From: Aquatica leii
Lineage: Eukaryota; Arthropoda; Insecta; Coleoptera; Lampyridae
Direction of reading: 5' to 3'
Assembly (NCBI GenBank): GCA_035610365.1
Contig: CM069436.1
Location: forward strand, 86,925,912 to 86,989,911
DNA length: 64,000 bases
Below the pieces are notes generated by a model that did no database searches, was not told the origin of the DNA, and saw only the letters and a list, made by a program, of their open reading frames with translations. The position numbers and the translations under genes were made by a program. Below, piece after piece: positions 1 to 13,260 of the stretch (the stretch's first letter is position 1; each line of letters begins with the position of its first letter).

Positions 1-330
1 ACTTATATTTTGTCCGACGCATGTATTAGCTTTTAGAAAACTTACGTAATTATATTTATGTACCTTCTTCGTCCTCTTTGGAATTATTGCCTGTGATAAA
101 ATAAATGTATATTTTGTGTTATTACTTCTGTCGTGTAATTTGTTCTTTTCCAGCTACGGGTAGAATTAAACGATATCTCCCTAATTTAATCTTTCATCGT
201 TTTAGCGCCTTTTTAGATTTAATTTATAATTTTGCATCACAAAGCCTGCGACTCCCTCTCCGGAAATACTGTGTTAGCCGTTGCTTATTTTTTTGGTTAC
301 ACGAAAACCAGTGTAACAACAAGCTTGTTA
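1..330 (-). repeat. Dispersed element A, fragment (copy 3)
   Basis: The reverse complement of this stretch matches the element described at 38905-40182 and 53070-54625. Shared blocks include the pieces around AATATATATTTATTTTATCA, the GAGGACGAAGAAGGTAC block, and the segment reading GCAGGCTTTGTGATGC on the other strand. It resembles the internally duplicated second half of the 53-54 kb copy most closely. The left part lies outside the window. No coding capacity is visible. Confidence 0.75.
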
Positions 331-530
331 GTTTCGACGTAGAATCAATATTTACCATTCTAGTATTGAGAAAAACCTTAGAGATCATTATGATATATGT
401 TTAACGTTCACCTATTTCTTGTGAAATGGGGAATTCTACAAACAAAATAACAACTATCACCAGTGATAACTAACCGTTTTATGGCAGTCTTTGAACAAGA
501 AACTATTAATTCAAATAACAGGAAACCAAA

Positions 531-1380
531 ATGTTGGTACAGATAAGTAGACAACACCTTCGTCATATAGCCTCACCAACGGGAAACATTACAAGATTGT
601 CAATAGACGCCAGAAAGAAAATGATATCTTTTCTACACGTTCTAGTATCACGCTCCGACAACAATAGACTAAGCCATAACGTATACCACTACAACACTCA
701 ACAAACCAATCTACACGCATCCTCGCACCACCATCCACAAAAGAAAATATCTCTCATCAATCCACTTCTAAAGAGAGTAAAGAGGGAATTAGTGACGAAG
801 AACAAAGACCAGAAGAAGTCAAACATATTGAGAAAGCTCTACACGATAAAACACTGTGAAGAAAATAGACCAGCTCATAACACCTAACAAAAATCAGCTC
901 CCGAGACTACACACCAAAAGTATCTACCAACTAAAATGCATGTACGATAAGAGTTATATCGGCCAAATCAGAAGAAGTATTCAGTGCAGAGTTAAAGAAC
1001 ATCAACAAGACGCCAAACTTACGCGCACAGACAAATCTGAAGTAGCTGAACATCTACATCGTAATGGAGATCACTGAATTGATGAAAGATATTAGCAAGA
1101 AGCAGAAAGTACCACCAGCAAATACTACGCAAATCTCTAGTCATAAACCACCCCAACAATTTCAATCGTGAAGATGGATATAGACTAAGCAACACGTGAA
1201 GAACATACAAGAAGTTTCCAAGCAGCTACAAACGCTGATCAACGGACCAGAACGGACACGGATCAGCAAAGTAGAATCAAAAGACGGTATATATAACGAA
1301 AAGTACACGACCATAACATTGCTCTTTAGAAAATCTTCTAAAGAAGCAGACAGTATGATCAGCGAAATGTCTAGTCATTG
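531..1380 (+). pseudogene. Penelope-like element: RT C-terminus plus GIY-YIG endonuclease remnant
   Basis: Two frames carry Penelope-type sequence. At 531-887 a peptide includes SFLHVLVSR, LSHNVYHY and SHHHPQKK. These correspond to the 'FLDVLV', 'LSHSVYRK' and 'SHHPS' blocks at the end of Penelope reverse transcriptases. From 856 to 1077 a second frame reads YQLKCMYDKSYIGQIRRSIQ, then RVKEHQQD and KSEVAEH, the pattern of the GIY-YIG endonuclease. The upstream palm and catalytic motifs are missing and the two parts are in different frames, so this is a truncated, frameshifted copy. Sequence to about 1380 still reads as a loose C-terminal tail. Family assignment is by motif recognition. Confidence 0.75.
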
Positions 1381-4300
1381 ACTAAGAAAGGTTAAAGTGC
1401 ACAAAAGTTTGTGGTGGGGTTTGGAAAATACCGAGCTTTTAAAAGAGATATTCTCGATGTAGATTGTCAATGTACAACAAGAATAAACTTTATTGGTATG
1501 ACAGTTTACAGATTTTTAAGAAATTGCAAAGTACTGTTAAAATGTTGCAAAAAAGTTATTTCACAAAAAAACTTTAGTGATTAAGAAATCTTCTAAAACC
1601 GATAAGTAAATATTAAGTTTTAAGTATAACCTGAAGTTTAAGAAAATTATGAACATAATCGCAGATGGCGTAGAAAGTGCAATTCGATTGGTAAATACAA
1701 TTAAACTTCTAAAAAGTTTATAAAATTTAGCAAAATTCATGAACTGTTCATACATAAAATAATAAGAAGATATTTTTATTTAAATTATTATGAATGTTTA
1801 TACAGTTCATCATAAACATAGCACAGAAATAAAGACGAAAATAAACATAACTTCTAAAGTATTCTACTCAAATGAACGGAATAACCTGAATAAAGTAGAA
1901 TTTCATAAAATTATTGAAGTATTACCACTACAGATGTCTTAAGTTGTATAGGAATAGCCAAAAAACCAGTAGATGCACAAGCATGGCGATTTTAAAGAAA
2001 CAATTGAAATCATTATACAAATACAACGACATAAATAGGCACAAACCAAACAAAGAAAAAAAATTAACTGTACGTGGTAACTGACAACGGTAATTAAAAC
2101 TTACTTATGATAAGAGACTTTAATGCAAGAGTATAACAGCGACACAAGCAGCATTGTACGGACATCTATGCAAAATGAACAACAGTTAAACAATGTCATG
2201 CAACAACAGTAAACAGAAAAAAATGCTATTAAGTTGCTTAAGACATTTGATAATTGGTAATATTAGTTATAAGAAATTCCGTTAAGTAACTAGTCAGACT
2301 CGATTTGTTTATCAAAGTGAATCGATTCCTTCAACAAAGTGAGTCGATTTCGTAAATTTTAAATAATTTGTTAGTGTCTACCAACTGCTATTCATTAAAT
2401 TCTTCAGAACAAATCCGAGATTTTTTTTGTACTGTTATAAAACCAGAAATAACTATGAGATTAACCTTTAAATCAAATAGAAGTACTTGCGAATTGAGAT
2501 TAAAAACGACGATTCCTTTTTAGGAGTCGTTCTCAAGATCGTTCTTTTAGATGATCGTTTTGTTGCTCTATACTGAACAGTAGAAGCCCAAAAAAGACTA
2601 ATGAAAGCAACATAATTTATTTCTGAAACATCATCTGAAAATATATCACGAACGCCACTGTTGAAAACGGCTATAATAATAGATTCAAAGGTTACAAGTC
2701 AACAATTTTTTTTGTAGATCACATTTACTAAAAAAGGTAAACCTTTCCAAGGCCTAAAAAGTGAAACTTTAAGCAGTCACCACTCACCAGAAGAACAGTT
2801 TGGTTATATCTAAAAAGTATGAAAACTTCAGCATCTTAATATTCATGTCGGTTATCCCATCTGGTGTATCTTAGTGTAAAAGTAAACGACATCGGAAACA
2901 AAGCAATTTTGTTTCGCACCTCCTCTTAATAAACAGGGGTGTTTGGAAACAAGGTCTCCTCTAATACACTTATCTTATTCCGGGCCAGATGCGAGTTATG
3001 TCAATTTACGCACCCTCTGGTTTATTATTCATCGCTTCTGATGTCGAATATTAGCAGTGGCGGCTCGTTACGCAAGATTACTCAGTTTGCTGCCATAAAC
3101 GTTCAACGTAGTAGATTACATAAACCCGCTCGTAATTTTCACGGCGAAAGCATTTAAAATTTCATAAATCTACTAAAATCTAATTTTGCCCGACGTACCT
3201 GGTTTAAAAAGATAAAAAAATACTATACATTTTCAACCGTTTTATTCATTGTTTGGCAAGAACGTTTTTAATATTATTTATACATCAAGATGAAGTTAAT
3301 AAAACACAACTCGCTTTTCAAAAGCAAACGCACACCCTAACTTAAGCTCTTTCTTTAAAGAGAAAACGAAAAAAACAAATATTTGTCCTTTGTATATTTT
3401 AGCTTCCCTTATCTTATTAAGCGACTACGCTCGCCTTTGGAACCTTTACATTAAATTTATTTGCTTTTCTTGTATGTCAATATAACCTCCTCAGTTGGCT
3501 TTGTGTATTTATATCAAAAGATACTTCAATGTAGACAAAATTCTTGGACTAACTACCGATCCCTTTTAGCGGTAATGTAATCAAATTATACAAGAAGTAA
3601 CCCAACTTATCAACCGCGTTAATAATATATTTCCCAACTTTGTTCTTGTACTTACGAGTTCAGAAGCACCAAAGTAATACCGAAAAAATAAGATTTTATT
3701 TCGATGTAATAAAGTCAGTAATGGACAAGATTAAAATTTCAATTAAAAAAAGTTTTTTCCAATAACGGGGCTGTTATTAAAATCTTTTCGCGCTATAAAA
3801 TTTTAATTAAAATTGAAAAATACAATCTTTTAAAAGCAACATCTTTGAAAAAATTTTCTTTTGTAAAATCGTTTTCGTATCAAAGAAAGCTCGATCAATT
3901 TCCACAAGACAACGTTGATTAATATTTCTGTTAAATGGTTTATTTTTCTGCTGCTGGCACAAAATTTACTTTGTTAATTTCCGACACGGTGTCAAAATGT
4001 CGTTTGATAGACAGATTTGACAAAGAACACTCGACTGATGCATCACCGGAAAACCGTGGAAAATGTACGGTTGTACATACAACAAGGGCTGTTCCTGTCT
4101 ATCAGATTTAATTAATAAATAAATGTGAGAACAGGAGCTTATTTTCTAAACGTGTGACAATTATATGAGTTGTTTCGTAATAATTCTAGAAGTTTTTATC
4201 AATAGTTTCATTCATAAAATTTAATTACAAAACATCACCATTAGTTTTTTTATGTATATAAAAGTATCTGTAACAGAATATCGTAGCAAAGTAAAAATAG

Positions 4301-4639
4301 TAAAGTTCGGGTTTCAAAATTTACAAATAAATATCTCAGTAATGAGCTAGTATAATGAAGTTTTTTTCCCGGCTCGGCTATACAAGGTAACATAATGTGA
4401 TTTATAACGCAAGCGATAGTTGTATTGAATATGCACCTCAAATGCAAAGCGAAAACCAGTACATACCGGTGAAAGTTGCTTAAACAAACCTTATCGAAAC
4501 TGAAAAATTTTAAACAATAGTTTTTAAGTACCTAAGAGTCTGCGGCTCTTAATAGAAGATACACCAGTTTCATTACGTTTGTATACATTGATCAATTGAT
4601 TAAAATGAAGACATCAGAAACAAAACAGGAATATCAAAC
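1381..4639. other. Gene-free AT-rich stretch
   Basis: I see no convincing coding sequence, RNA gene or repeat with recognisable ends. Short open frames such as 2939-3157 have no recognisable motif and no splice context that I would trust. The base composition is that of intergenic or intronic insect DNA. Confidence 0.5.
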
Positions 4640-4990
4640 GTCGTCAAGAACATGGCTCAACTAAAATGAAGATGAACAGGCCACATCATAAGACAATATT
4701 CAGAGATGCGGACGCTCAAAATATTACAAAGGCGCCCAAAAACAACGTGAAGTGCAGACGAAACCACATTCTAAGAACTGCTGAGAACAACTGGATAAAC
4801 CATATTGCAAGACAAGATGAAGAGATGCAGACGCTCACAATATTACTATGGCGCCCAAAAAAGCACAAAGACGCGTGAGAAAACTACAAAAGCGTTATTG
4901 AAAAATACATTCTAAGAACTGCTGAGAATAACTGGAATAATTCTGTTAGATGTAGGGCAAAATAGAAGGAAAAAAAGACCTACATCCAGC
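4640..4990 (+). pseudogene. RTE-like LINE C-terminal remnant with internal duplication
   Basis: The peptide LKWRWTGHIIRQ, readable from about 4650, matches the start of the 'KWxWAGHVxR' block found at the C-terminus of RTE-type reverse transcriptases. The downstream 'RRPK...RWxDD...W' region is only partly recognisable. The segment ending ATTCTAAGAACTGCTGAGAA (about 4768-4790) recurs at about 4906-4928. The AGATG(C/A)(A/G)GACGCTCA block is also repeated, giving a tandem duplication of roughly 130-140 bp. Several frame changes are present, so it cannot be functional. Confidence 0.55.
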
Positions 4991-5439
4991 AGTAGATATT
5001 AATATATACTAAAGAAGAACGATCAAATTACAGTCATTTACCGTCACCCCCAACACAAATTTCATCATTGACAAACCAATTAATTTCTGATCCCAAATGA
5101 CAAACTTCGTCATTGGAAAAGTCTTTTATATATATATTTTCTTAAGCAAAACTTTAAAGTGACCCTTTATTAGAGTGTTACTCTTATACAGAGTGTTCCC
5201 TGAAGTAACCGACAAATTGACATCGGTCAATTCCTTTTCGTTTTCAAGGTATCGATAAAAGAAGAACTGTTAACCATTAGACATTTAATTAAAAAAACTA
5301 CATAATATAAAAAACCAATAATAAATCCTCGAATTGTTCCCCTGTGCGTTCCAAACATGCTTGAGACATGTTTTGTGCTAGTTAATTTCATAAAGAATCT
5401 ACTGCCTCAACTATTCATGATATCAATCTTCTCGCGTAT

Positions 5440-7619
5440 CTGGTTCATCACTATTATAAACACGAGTTTTAAACCAACTCCAAATAAATCATTAACCTTA
5501 TCAACTATTTTTAAAGGCTGACCAAATAAGTTATAGTCTGATTGTTTTGTAGAAAACGAAATTATAAAACATTTGCTAACATTAACTTCTATTTTATTTG
5601 CTTTGCACTATTTCTCTAAGCGAATTAGATGTTGCTGCAATAAGACTATATCAGAGACACAGTAAATTACTTTAAAAAATTTTAAATCATCTGCAAATAG
5701 TAGCAGCAAACTGTTCAACAAAGCAAACTGTATATCATTTATAAAAATGTTAAACAACAAAGGGCCCAAGTCTGAGCCTTGTGGAACTCCTAAATAAGCC
5801 AGGAACAGTTCTAAAAGGTGGGTAAGAGATAATTTGACAGACAACCAACAATCACAGAGATAATCAGCAAGCCAGTCCAAAAGCGAGCCACCAATCCCAC
5901 AAAATTGCAGTTTATTCACTAGAAAAGCATAATCCACACGATCAAAAGCCTACCGAAAGTCAGTGTAAACATAGTGCACTATTTCGCCCATCTCCAATTT
6001 GTCAAGAATAAATTGACTATATATTGTTAAATTGGTATTAGTAGACTTTCCTTTTGAAAAACCATGCTATTCAGTAACTATAACTTGCTTAAAGACATCA
6101 GTAAGGTTTGTATTGACTAATTTTTCATAAATTTAGGAATAGTATATAAGAGGGTCGATTGGTCTATCATTGGTAATTAATGATGCATTACCACTCTTAA
6201 AGATTGATCGAATGTAGGCACGTTTCCAAAAAGACGAAAATTTACCAGCTTTCAGTGACCAATTGAACAAAATTTGAAGCGGAACACTTAGTATCATGAT
6301 AGATTCTCGAAATACCAGGGGGGTACACCGTCAGGATCAGCCGGTTTTTTCACATCAGCTGACTGAAGCAGATTGAAAACATTAAATTGACTAAATTGAG
6401 TATTTGATAGATAAAATTAGGAAAGGTCACGGAAGATCTCGTCACTACTAGTGTATTCAGAATCAGGTAATTGATACACTGAGAAAAAAAAGCTTGCAAA
6501 CATGTTTGCAACCTCGAGACGATTGGTTGACTCGACATCACCAAATCTCATCATCTCAGGTAAGTCATTAATACCTCTTAACGATTTGACATATTCCCAA
6601 AAACGACTAGGATTATATCGTAAGTTCTTTTCAGTTTCTTTTAGATATTCAGAATACTCAAATTTACTCAATCTACTACAACTAGAACGTAACTAGGCAA
6701 AATTGTTACAGTCGTTATTAGTTCTTGTTTCTTAAAATCTCTTATAGGCAATTTTCTTAGTAGTAACGAGATTTTAAAGATTGCGTAAATTAAATGGCGC
6801 TACCTTTACCTTAAGAACAAACATCTGCAAAGCTTGGTCTAAGACATTATAGAAGGCATCCACGACAAGATCAAGATCATTTTGATTTAAAACTAAATCC
6901 CACTGAATGCACTCCTGACCTGAAATCTGAAGGTTTAAAATTATAATTAGATACTTCTTCTGATTTACGGCCCTTATTTACGTCTGTAGTAAGAGAACAA
7001 TTAATCAATAATGATGGATGTCCACCAACAATATCTATATGTGTTACTAGTGAGTCATCGGTAGGACCATAATCTACTTCCGTGAGCGATGTGAAGCAAA
7101 GGTCCAACATGGTTTCCTTAGCGTTCTTAACAGAATTAATCTGACGAAGTCCTAAGCTATCAAAAACATTTACAAATAAAAAAGATTTATTGTCCAACAC
7201 ATCCACATCATCAGCAGTGCCACTAAAATTTCAAGAAATTTTAGGGAGATTAAAATCTCCCAACACGATAATCTCACTACAAAAGTGATCATACAAGGCT
7301 AAAGGTGACCTTGGAGGTAAGTAGCAAGAGCAAGAGAATTACAATTATTTAAGACAAGAGAAGAAGGTATAGTCTTAGTTACGGCTATTAGAGTACCACC
7401 ACCACTCAATTTTGTACTTGAACTGATATTTCTATCCTGTCTATATACATTGAAAGAACTATTAAGACCTAATTCTGTAGTTAAAATATCACTACGTAGC
7501 CATGTCTCTGTAAGAACAATAACATCGTGATCACAAGTCGGGCCATGTACACGTAGATTATGAACCTTACCAACTATACTTCGAACATTTTGATAATAAA
7601 CAGTTAAATTCATATTCAT
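5440..7619 (-). pseudogene. LINE ORF2: endonuclease and reverse transcriptase remnant
   Basis: Endonuclease motifs appear in order: YYQNVRSI, VIVLTETWL, VYRQDRN and GGGTLIAV (7619-7350), then LDLCFTSL and a GGHPSLLI block where active enzymes usually have DH (7130-7010). The connector at 6671-6420 contains FWEYVKSL. The reverse transcriptase is at 5937-5608 with GVPQGSDLGPLLFNIFINDI and the catalytic LLFADDL motif. Sequence down to about 5440 still resembles the thumb ('NVSKC'). Several frame breaks make this a pseudogene. Confidence 0.75.
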
Positions 7620-7689
7620 GAGTGTTATACAGCTTTTGACTTCTTTTTCCGGTTTTGATTGCTATGCATAAATGACTCTTCTTTTAAAC

Positions 7690-8794
7690 TGTTCAACTTG
7701 CTTCAAGTATGTACCACATTCTATACTAGTCGCTGAGTGTTCTGTGTCAAGCCCAAGATTCAATTTTTTATTAACATTCTTACAGTTGATACAATATTTT
7801 TAATCACTATCACAATCCTAACTTTTATGATCATCTGAAGAGCACAAGTAGCAAACCTCTTCTTCGTACATTCTTTGGCTCTGTGGAACAAGAAACATTT
7901 AAAACAGCGCCTAATAGGAACCTCCTTATACACACGGCATCTTTCCCATCCAATATTCAGCTTTTCATTTACCATCACTTTGCTAAATGATTCAACATCA
8001 GTTTTAACCACCACTGAATGTGTACTCTTTAGCTTAATTACTTTCTTTATTACAACCTCTTCCTCCTTGGCAAAAATCCCCACATTCTGTTTGAGTAAAC
8101 TCTCCCTAATTGCAACCTCATCCATCTCCTCCCTCAATCCAACAACTTCATTATTGACTTTCTACGTCCTAGCTTTTTAAACTCATATTGATCCCCCAAA
8201 TTAGTCTTTGCAGCTTGCAGCTCCACTTCTCGTACTCCTAACTCCACTTATTCTTACTTGCAGTTCTGTTGGCTTCAAAACTTTTTTACATTCATCCTTC
8301 GTTACATCAATGCTTTGTTCCGCTTTTGGTTGAATAATCACAACCTTCTCTTTATCATTCACTGAATTTCTCACTCTCGCTGCATAAGTAGGGACGGTTT
8401 TTATTACACCAGCATATCTCAATTGACCCTTCAAGTTTCTGACCTCTAAACTAAGATCGCTTACCTGAGATTGCATAGAATTCAAATTATTACCAAGAGC
8501 AATTGTTTAAATTTTATCTTTAAGTTCTTTAATCTCTTGACAAAATGCCTCCACAACATTCTTCATAAGTTTAGCCACTTAACACTCAATAGGATCATTA
8601 AAGTCCACTACACACTTATTACAGTATCATTTGGCACCTATAACTTTTTTATCAGCTTGTTTTAAGCCAACGCAATTGAGATGAAACCAAGAAAGGCATG
8701 GGCCTTCACAACCAATATATTTTTCTTTGTCATTAATCTTAACCTTACAATGACCACAGATATCTTCCTCAACACAAATATTGTTAGAAGCCAT
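7690..8794 (-). pseudogene. LINE ORF1: PHD finger, coiled coil and CCHC knuckle
   Basis: The ATG at 8794 opens a frame with a PHD-type zinc finger: CGHC, then CEGPCLSWFHLNC, then CNKC after one in-frame stop (about 8794-8600). A heptad-rich segment follows, beginning NSMQSQVSDLSLEV (about 8485-8420). Near 7930 there is a Gag-like basic segment with a CFKC...H...C knuckle. This arrangement fits the nucleic-acid-binding ORF1 of CR1/Jockey-type LINEs. At least three stops or frame changes break it. Confidence 0.65.
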
Positions 8795-8799
8795 CCCTA

Positions 8800-10850
8800 C
8801 CAAGGATTTTTTATTCTACTAGATGTACGTAAAGTTCAAACTTAGCTGTAAATAAATGAGGTTTGGCACACAGTCATATGTTATCACTCCGAGCACACAT
8901 TGATGATAAACTTCTGTTTCGTTGACGTGCCTAGTTGTTTAAATCGCGTTGACTTAGTAATTAGAAGTTTGTACTTACAATCCATTACAATTTTGATGTA
9001 AAGATTCAATAAGTAACCTACCAAAACGAGGCAAAGCAGTATCCTGTTGATAAAACATATCGCGTCAAAATATTATCCAAGAAATTGTAATATTAACGTG
9101 CACATTTTTTTCGATTGAATACTTTGATTTTAATTAACTTTTTTTTATTCACTGTATATGCAAACCATTCTGCACAGTGCATTTACGCATTGCATTTTGA
9201 AGAATAAGTTTTCTCTACGCATGATGTAGTCGAATATTTTTTTGCTACGACTGCTTTTTTTGTTATGACACTTTACGACTACGTTTCTGATTTATACGAT
9301 GCTCATTGCTGTTTATGCAATTTCGTTTTTAAATACAAAAATTTGTTTGGATACGTACGTACAATTACGTTTTCGATTTTGACTTTTGGAATGCAATAAT
9401 ACGAATACGATGATATGTACGTTAGATGTTAGCCTGCACGTCACATTTCAAAAGAACTTCCTTTATGCGTTTACGTTTTGATATAGTTTAGAAATCGATA
9501 ATTATTTAACGTGTTACGTATGAAATAACTTCATTTAAATCTTGACGAGATTGAAGATTATCATACGTTACGTTCACCAATATTCTGGTTATTGATCTGT
9601 ACGAATAAGGGATCAATAAAAGGAAAGTTACGGAAAATTTTAAAGTTTTAACTACGCATTACAAAAATTACGCAATATTATGTTATTAGAAAACTTCAAT
9701 GCTTTATGTACATACGATCGATACATTTAACCTTGAAAGTACGTTGTTTTAGTTAGTTTAGTTTTTAATTATATTTTATTATGATGTTTATGTTTTTTGT
9801 TTTTTCGGGTTTCGATATTTATCCCAATTTATTTATAAAAATATTGTAGTATCCAAATAAAAGGTTTAAAAGGTTTTAAATTAAAATGAAATTTAAAAGT
9901 ACGATAGAATTCCCTCGACCCTATTAATAAATTTGTAATTAACTGTCTCATGTATCATTGTTCATGTTTTCTATTTGATATTTTGTTTTAATCATTAATA
10001 AATTATGTGCTTGATTTATGATTTGTAAATTTAAATTATTTTGTTTTGCTTATGATTTTTTTTATTTTACAAATAATAACTTGCAGAAAAATGTAAAATT
10101 ATATCTACAATAAATTTAACAACCCACACAATACATTTACAGAGAAGCAATGTTGGTAATTTTCTACAAACATAACTAGAAATAACTCACTATCTTTGAC
10201 TAGTGTCTACATTCCAGTTTAAATAATCTATTTAATAAAAAATTACAAAACTTTAAATTATTCTGCAACCATTAGCAATATTGCATGCTATTGGCCGAGT
10301 TTCCTGGAAGTAAATGAAAAGGCATTAAAAAACATCGTAGGATGAAACACTACACGATTTGGAAAGCGTCGACGGTATTCTTCTGATGCAGCACGTCTGT
10401 TTCCATTACACAACCCATACACAAACACCATATCAGCGTATTCTGCGTTGGTATATGTTGAAAAATGGTTGTTATTTAAATATTACTTTGGCAGTTTTAT
10501 TTGTAAATAAATGTCAATTTAGACTAGCTTATAAACAACAAATCAATAATTTAAATAAAACAGATAAGTATAAGCAAACAAAAATCAATTTGTGATTGTG
10601 GCATTTGAGATAAACTGAACATATAACTCCGGTCAACATATTTTCAGTGTCTTCTTTTATTTCCATCTAACCAAACAATTAGTGAATAATGTAGCTGTAG
10701 ATAGTACCGTACAAAAAAGATCTGAATCGTACAAAGAAGTATGATGTCAAAATGGTACAGTTACTTTGTACCAGTTGACCAACGGTTTTTTAATTGGGGC
10801 AAAAATCTGTTGCTTATTTTATTATTTAGTCACTGATGTCAAATCACCAT
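8800..10850. other. Gene-free AT-rich stretch with a TACG-rich patch
   Basis: No supported gene is visible. Between about 9180 and 9730 the tetramers TACG and ACGT are strikingly frequent, as if derived from a degenerated short tandem repeat, but I could not define a period. The rest is plain AT-rich sequence. Confidence 0.4.
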
Positions 10851-11157
10851 GGCAAATGACACGATGGAGCAGCACATCCAAATGATAAAACTTTATTATC
10901 AAAACAAGTGTTCGTTAGTGCAAACGTTGCGCGCGTTGCACTACGACAAAGTCCACTATACAACGTTTGGTAGCCAAATTCGAGACGATCAGATCGGTAA
11001 ATAATCAGCTAACGCACGTATGTCGAAAGACCGCCAGATCGGCAAAGAACATCATCGCGGTACGTCAAAGTGTGCAAGAGAATCCAAAACAATTAATTCC
11101 TCGCCGTGCACAAGAACTCGGTCTTTCGCAGAATTCAACTTGGCAAATTTTGTGTTA
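10851..11157 (+). pseudogene. Mariner-like (DUF4817-type) transposase, N-terminal part
   Basis: From the ATG at 10851 the peptide HIQMIKLYYQNKCSLVQTLR, then (after a frame change) STIQRLVAKFE, VQENPKQLIPRRAQELGLSQ and STWQIL matches the helix-turn-helix N-terminus of the DUF4817 mariner-like transposases common in arthropods. It stops abruptly at 11157, where unrelated LINE sequence begins. The rest of the same transposase resumes near 12945. So the gene was interrupted by an insertion. Confidence 0.7.
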
Positions 11158-12944
11158 GGCCTTAGCCTCAAAAGGTAAATATCTAGCGTTTACAAGAGCT
11201 TCTAATCTCCCTCTAATTGTCATATATGCTAGACCACACGTTGGCTCAGGCCTTATTAGACGAATTTTAGCTAACGAGTTTACACAATCTCGAACTGTTT
11301 TAAAGCGTACTATTCTAAGTCTAAAGCTCACCTGCTTGGCTATCAGTAACCATTTAGATCCTCCTATTTGATAAGATTTCCTAATCATTTCTTGAGCACA
11401 CGCGGATATTGCAATAATTTTTGCTTGGAATACGGTTTCTAGATAGCCCAGGTTCACGCTAAAGCTAGATGATCGCTTGCTGTTTTCTCGGTAGATGTCT
11501 ATCTGCCTCCTTTCGTTTTGTCGGTATCACTATCCGATAAGGTTTGTGGAAGTGAATAGTTGACCGATTCTGTCCGACTTCATTTAGCATGTAGTTCTTG
11601 TTTATGAGATCAAAAGGTATGGTATCCTACTCTAGCACAAGTTTCGTTAGATTTTAACTGGTAAGCTGCTGCTAATCCTACCACTAAATCTAAAAATGAA
11701 CAGTCTAAGAAAGTGGACGTCGTTGACATTGCCCTTGTGATTCAAAAGCACGCAAGTCTTGTTGTTATAAATGTTGTTCTTTTGGATTTATGCCACCAAA
11801 TTATAGATCTATATGTGACTGTAAACTATAACCATAAGGTATATATCCAAGGAATCGTTTCCGGTGTTAGTCCTCATGTTTTACATATCAGACTCCTACA
11901 GTGTCAAAATGCCCGAGTAGCATTGTTGATTGTTTTCCTAAAGTGAGCGTGCAAGGTTATTTCGTATCTAAAACAAGTCCCAAATATTTAACCTCATTGC
12001 TCAGTTGAAGTTCTTTCTCCCACAATTAGTTTCTTCAAATCATGAAATTTCCTTGTCGTTGTGAAGACTACTATTGTTGTCTTGGTAGAATTCACTATTA
12101 GTCCCTCTGCCCTACACCAGTTGTCTACAACTCCCCCAAACTATCTCTCAGGTTATATTACAGAGCAAACTTGTAATTTTGCCTCCACCTATCGCAGAGC
12201 TGATGCATTTTTCTACAAACCGAAAAATTGTTTGACTTTTGACAGCCTTCCAAATAGAGTCAAAAGATGTGTTATCAAATGCTTCCTTTATATTTAAGAG
12301 ACCTCCTAGTCAAATCTCTTGTTTGATTAGAGACCTTTCAATCCATTGTGTTTGAGTTCATAAACGCTCAGTTTGAATGATTTACCAGTTTGGTAAGCAT
12401 ATTGGTGTCGATGTAAAGATACTGTATCTAGTGCTTCGTCTTTAATATATCTATTAATTTTTCTATAGTCTATAGCATAAAAGATGTCCAGCAAATTGGA
12501 CGAAAATATTTTGCTTGGGCGTATGATTCTCGCCCTGGTTTAGGTATATTAATCTCAATTGTCTAGTAGCTGCTACTTCCTCAGCGAGTATCTTGGTAAA
12601 AAAGCTTTTGAATTGTACATACATGATTCCTCACTTGTTTCCAAAGTCGGTTCTTGTGTCTTTTTTGCAAATTGGTATACTGATGCTCTGTTTCCAACGT
12701 TCTGCTAAACAGATTTTGCTTCCGTCAGAGCGTGTAAAACATGTAACAAAAAAGTTGAATTGTTTCTTGTTAAATACGATTTTTGTACCCGCTGATTGCC
12801 ATTAGCTTATTCGACACGACCATCACATTAGAAGTAAAACATTTGATTTCTCAACTCTTCTTAGTAGATAGTAATGTTGAGATATTCTGCTTTTGGATTG
12901 GGTGCGTTTTGTGATCTAGACTTATTGATTTGTCCCTTTTGCCG
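11158..12944 (-). mobile_element. LOA/I-like LINE fragment (RT plus RNase H) nested in the mariner
   Basis: On the minus strand, the block around 12560-12490 reads PGRESYAQAKYFRP. Motif A at 12297-12244 reads LNIKEAFDNTSFDSIWKA, where active copies usually have an acidic residue before 'GAFDN'. The RNase H start at 11440-11400 reads VFQAKIIAISACAQEM. RT followed by RNase H fits the LOA/I/R1 group. It has many frame breaks. It lies exactly between the two halves of the mariner transposase, so it is the younger insertion. Confidence 0.65.
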
Positions 12945-13260
12945 AATTTCATCTCTAATGTCTTTACCCGTACAAGATACATCTGACCCAAGAGCTCAAA
13001 GTTAATCACCATAGACAACGCCGTTTGTTCGCTGACTGAGATTCAGAGCGTTTGGAAGAAAACCATAATTTTCCTAACAGGTAAAATTTCCGTATATAAG
13101 ACGACGCCAACCCACACAAGGTTCCCTACGTAACAATGCATCCACAAAAAATTACTGTTTGGTGCGGATTTTGAGTCGGTGGAGTTATTGGTCGACATTT
13201 TTTTAAAAACTACGTCAGTGAGATCATTACTGTCAACAGCAAGCGCTTCAGAACGATAAT
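12945..13260 (+). pseudogene. Mariner-like transposase, resumed part
   Basis: The frame resumes with PYKIHLTQELK (about 12970), RRLFAD, SERLEENHNFPNR, DDANPHKVPYVTMHPQK and ITVWCGF..GGVIG, in the order expected for the catalytic half of DUF4817 mariner transposases. Part of the 'FSDEAHF' segment is absent, and stops are present (for example after WCGF). Together with 10851-11157 it forms one old transposase split by a LINE. Confidence 0.7.

Larger units (their letters stand above)
5210..8794 (-). mobile_element. CR1/Jockey-like non-LTR retrotransposon, nearly full length, degenerate
   Basis: Read on the minus strand from 8794 to about 5210, the order is PHD finger and zinc knuckle (ORF1), apurinic-type endonuclease, linker, then reverse transcriptase. 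This is the layout of CR1/Jockey-superfamily LINEs. Frameshifts and in-frame stops occur throughout. The 3' boundary near 5200 is uncertain, since no clear tail repeat or poly-A was found. The copy is old compared with the Polinton at 16.5-31.7 kb. Confidence 0.75.
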
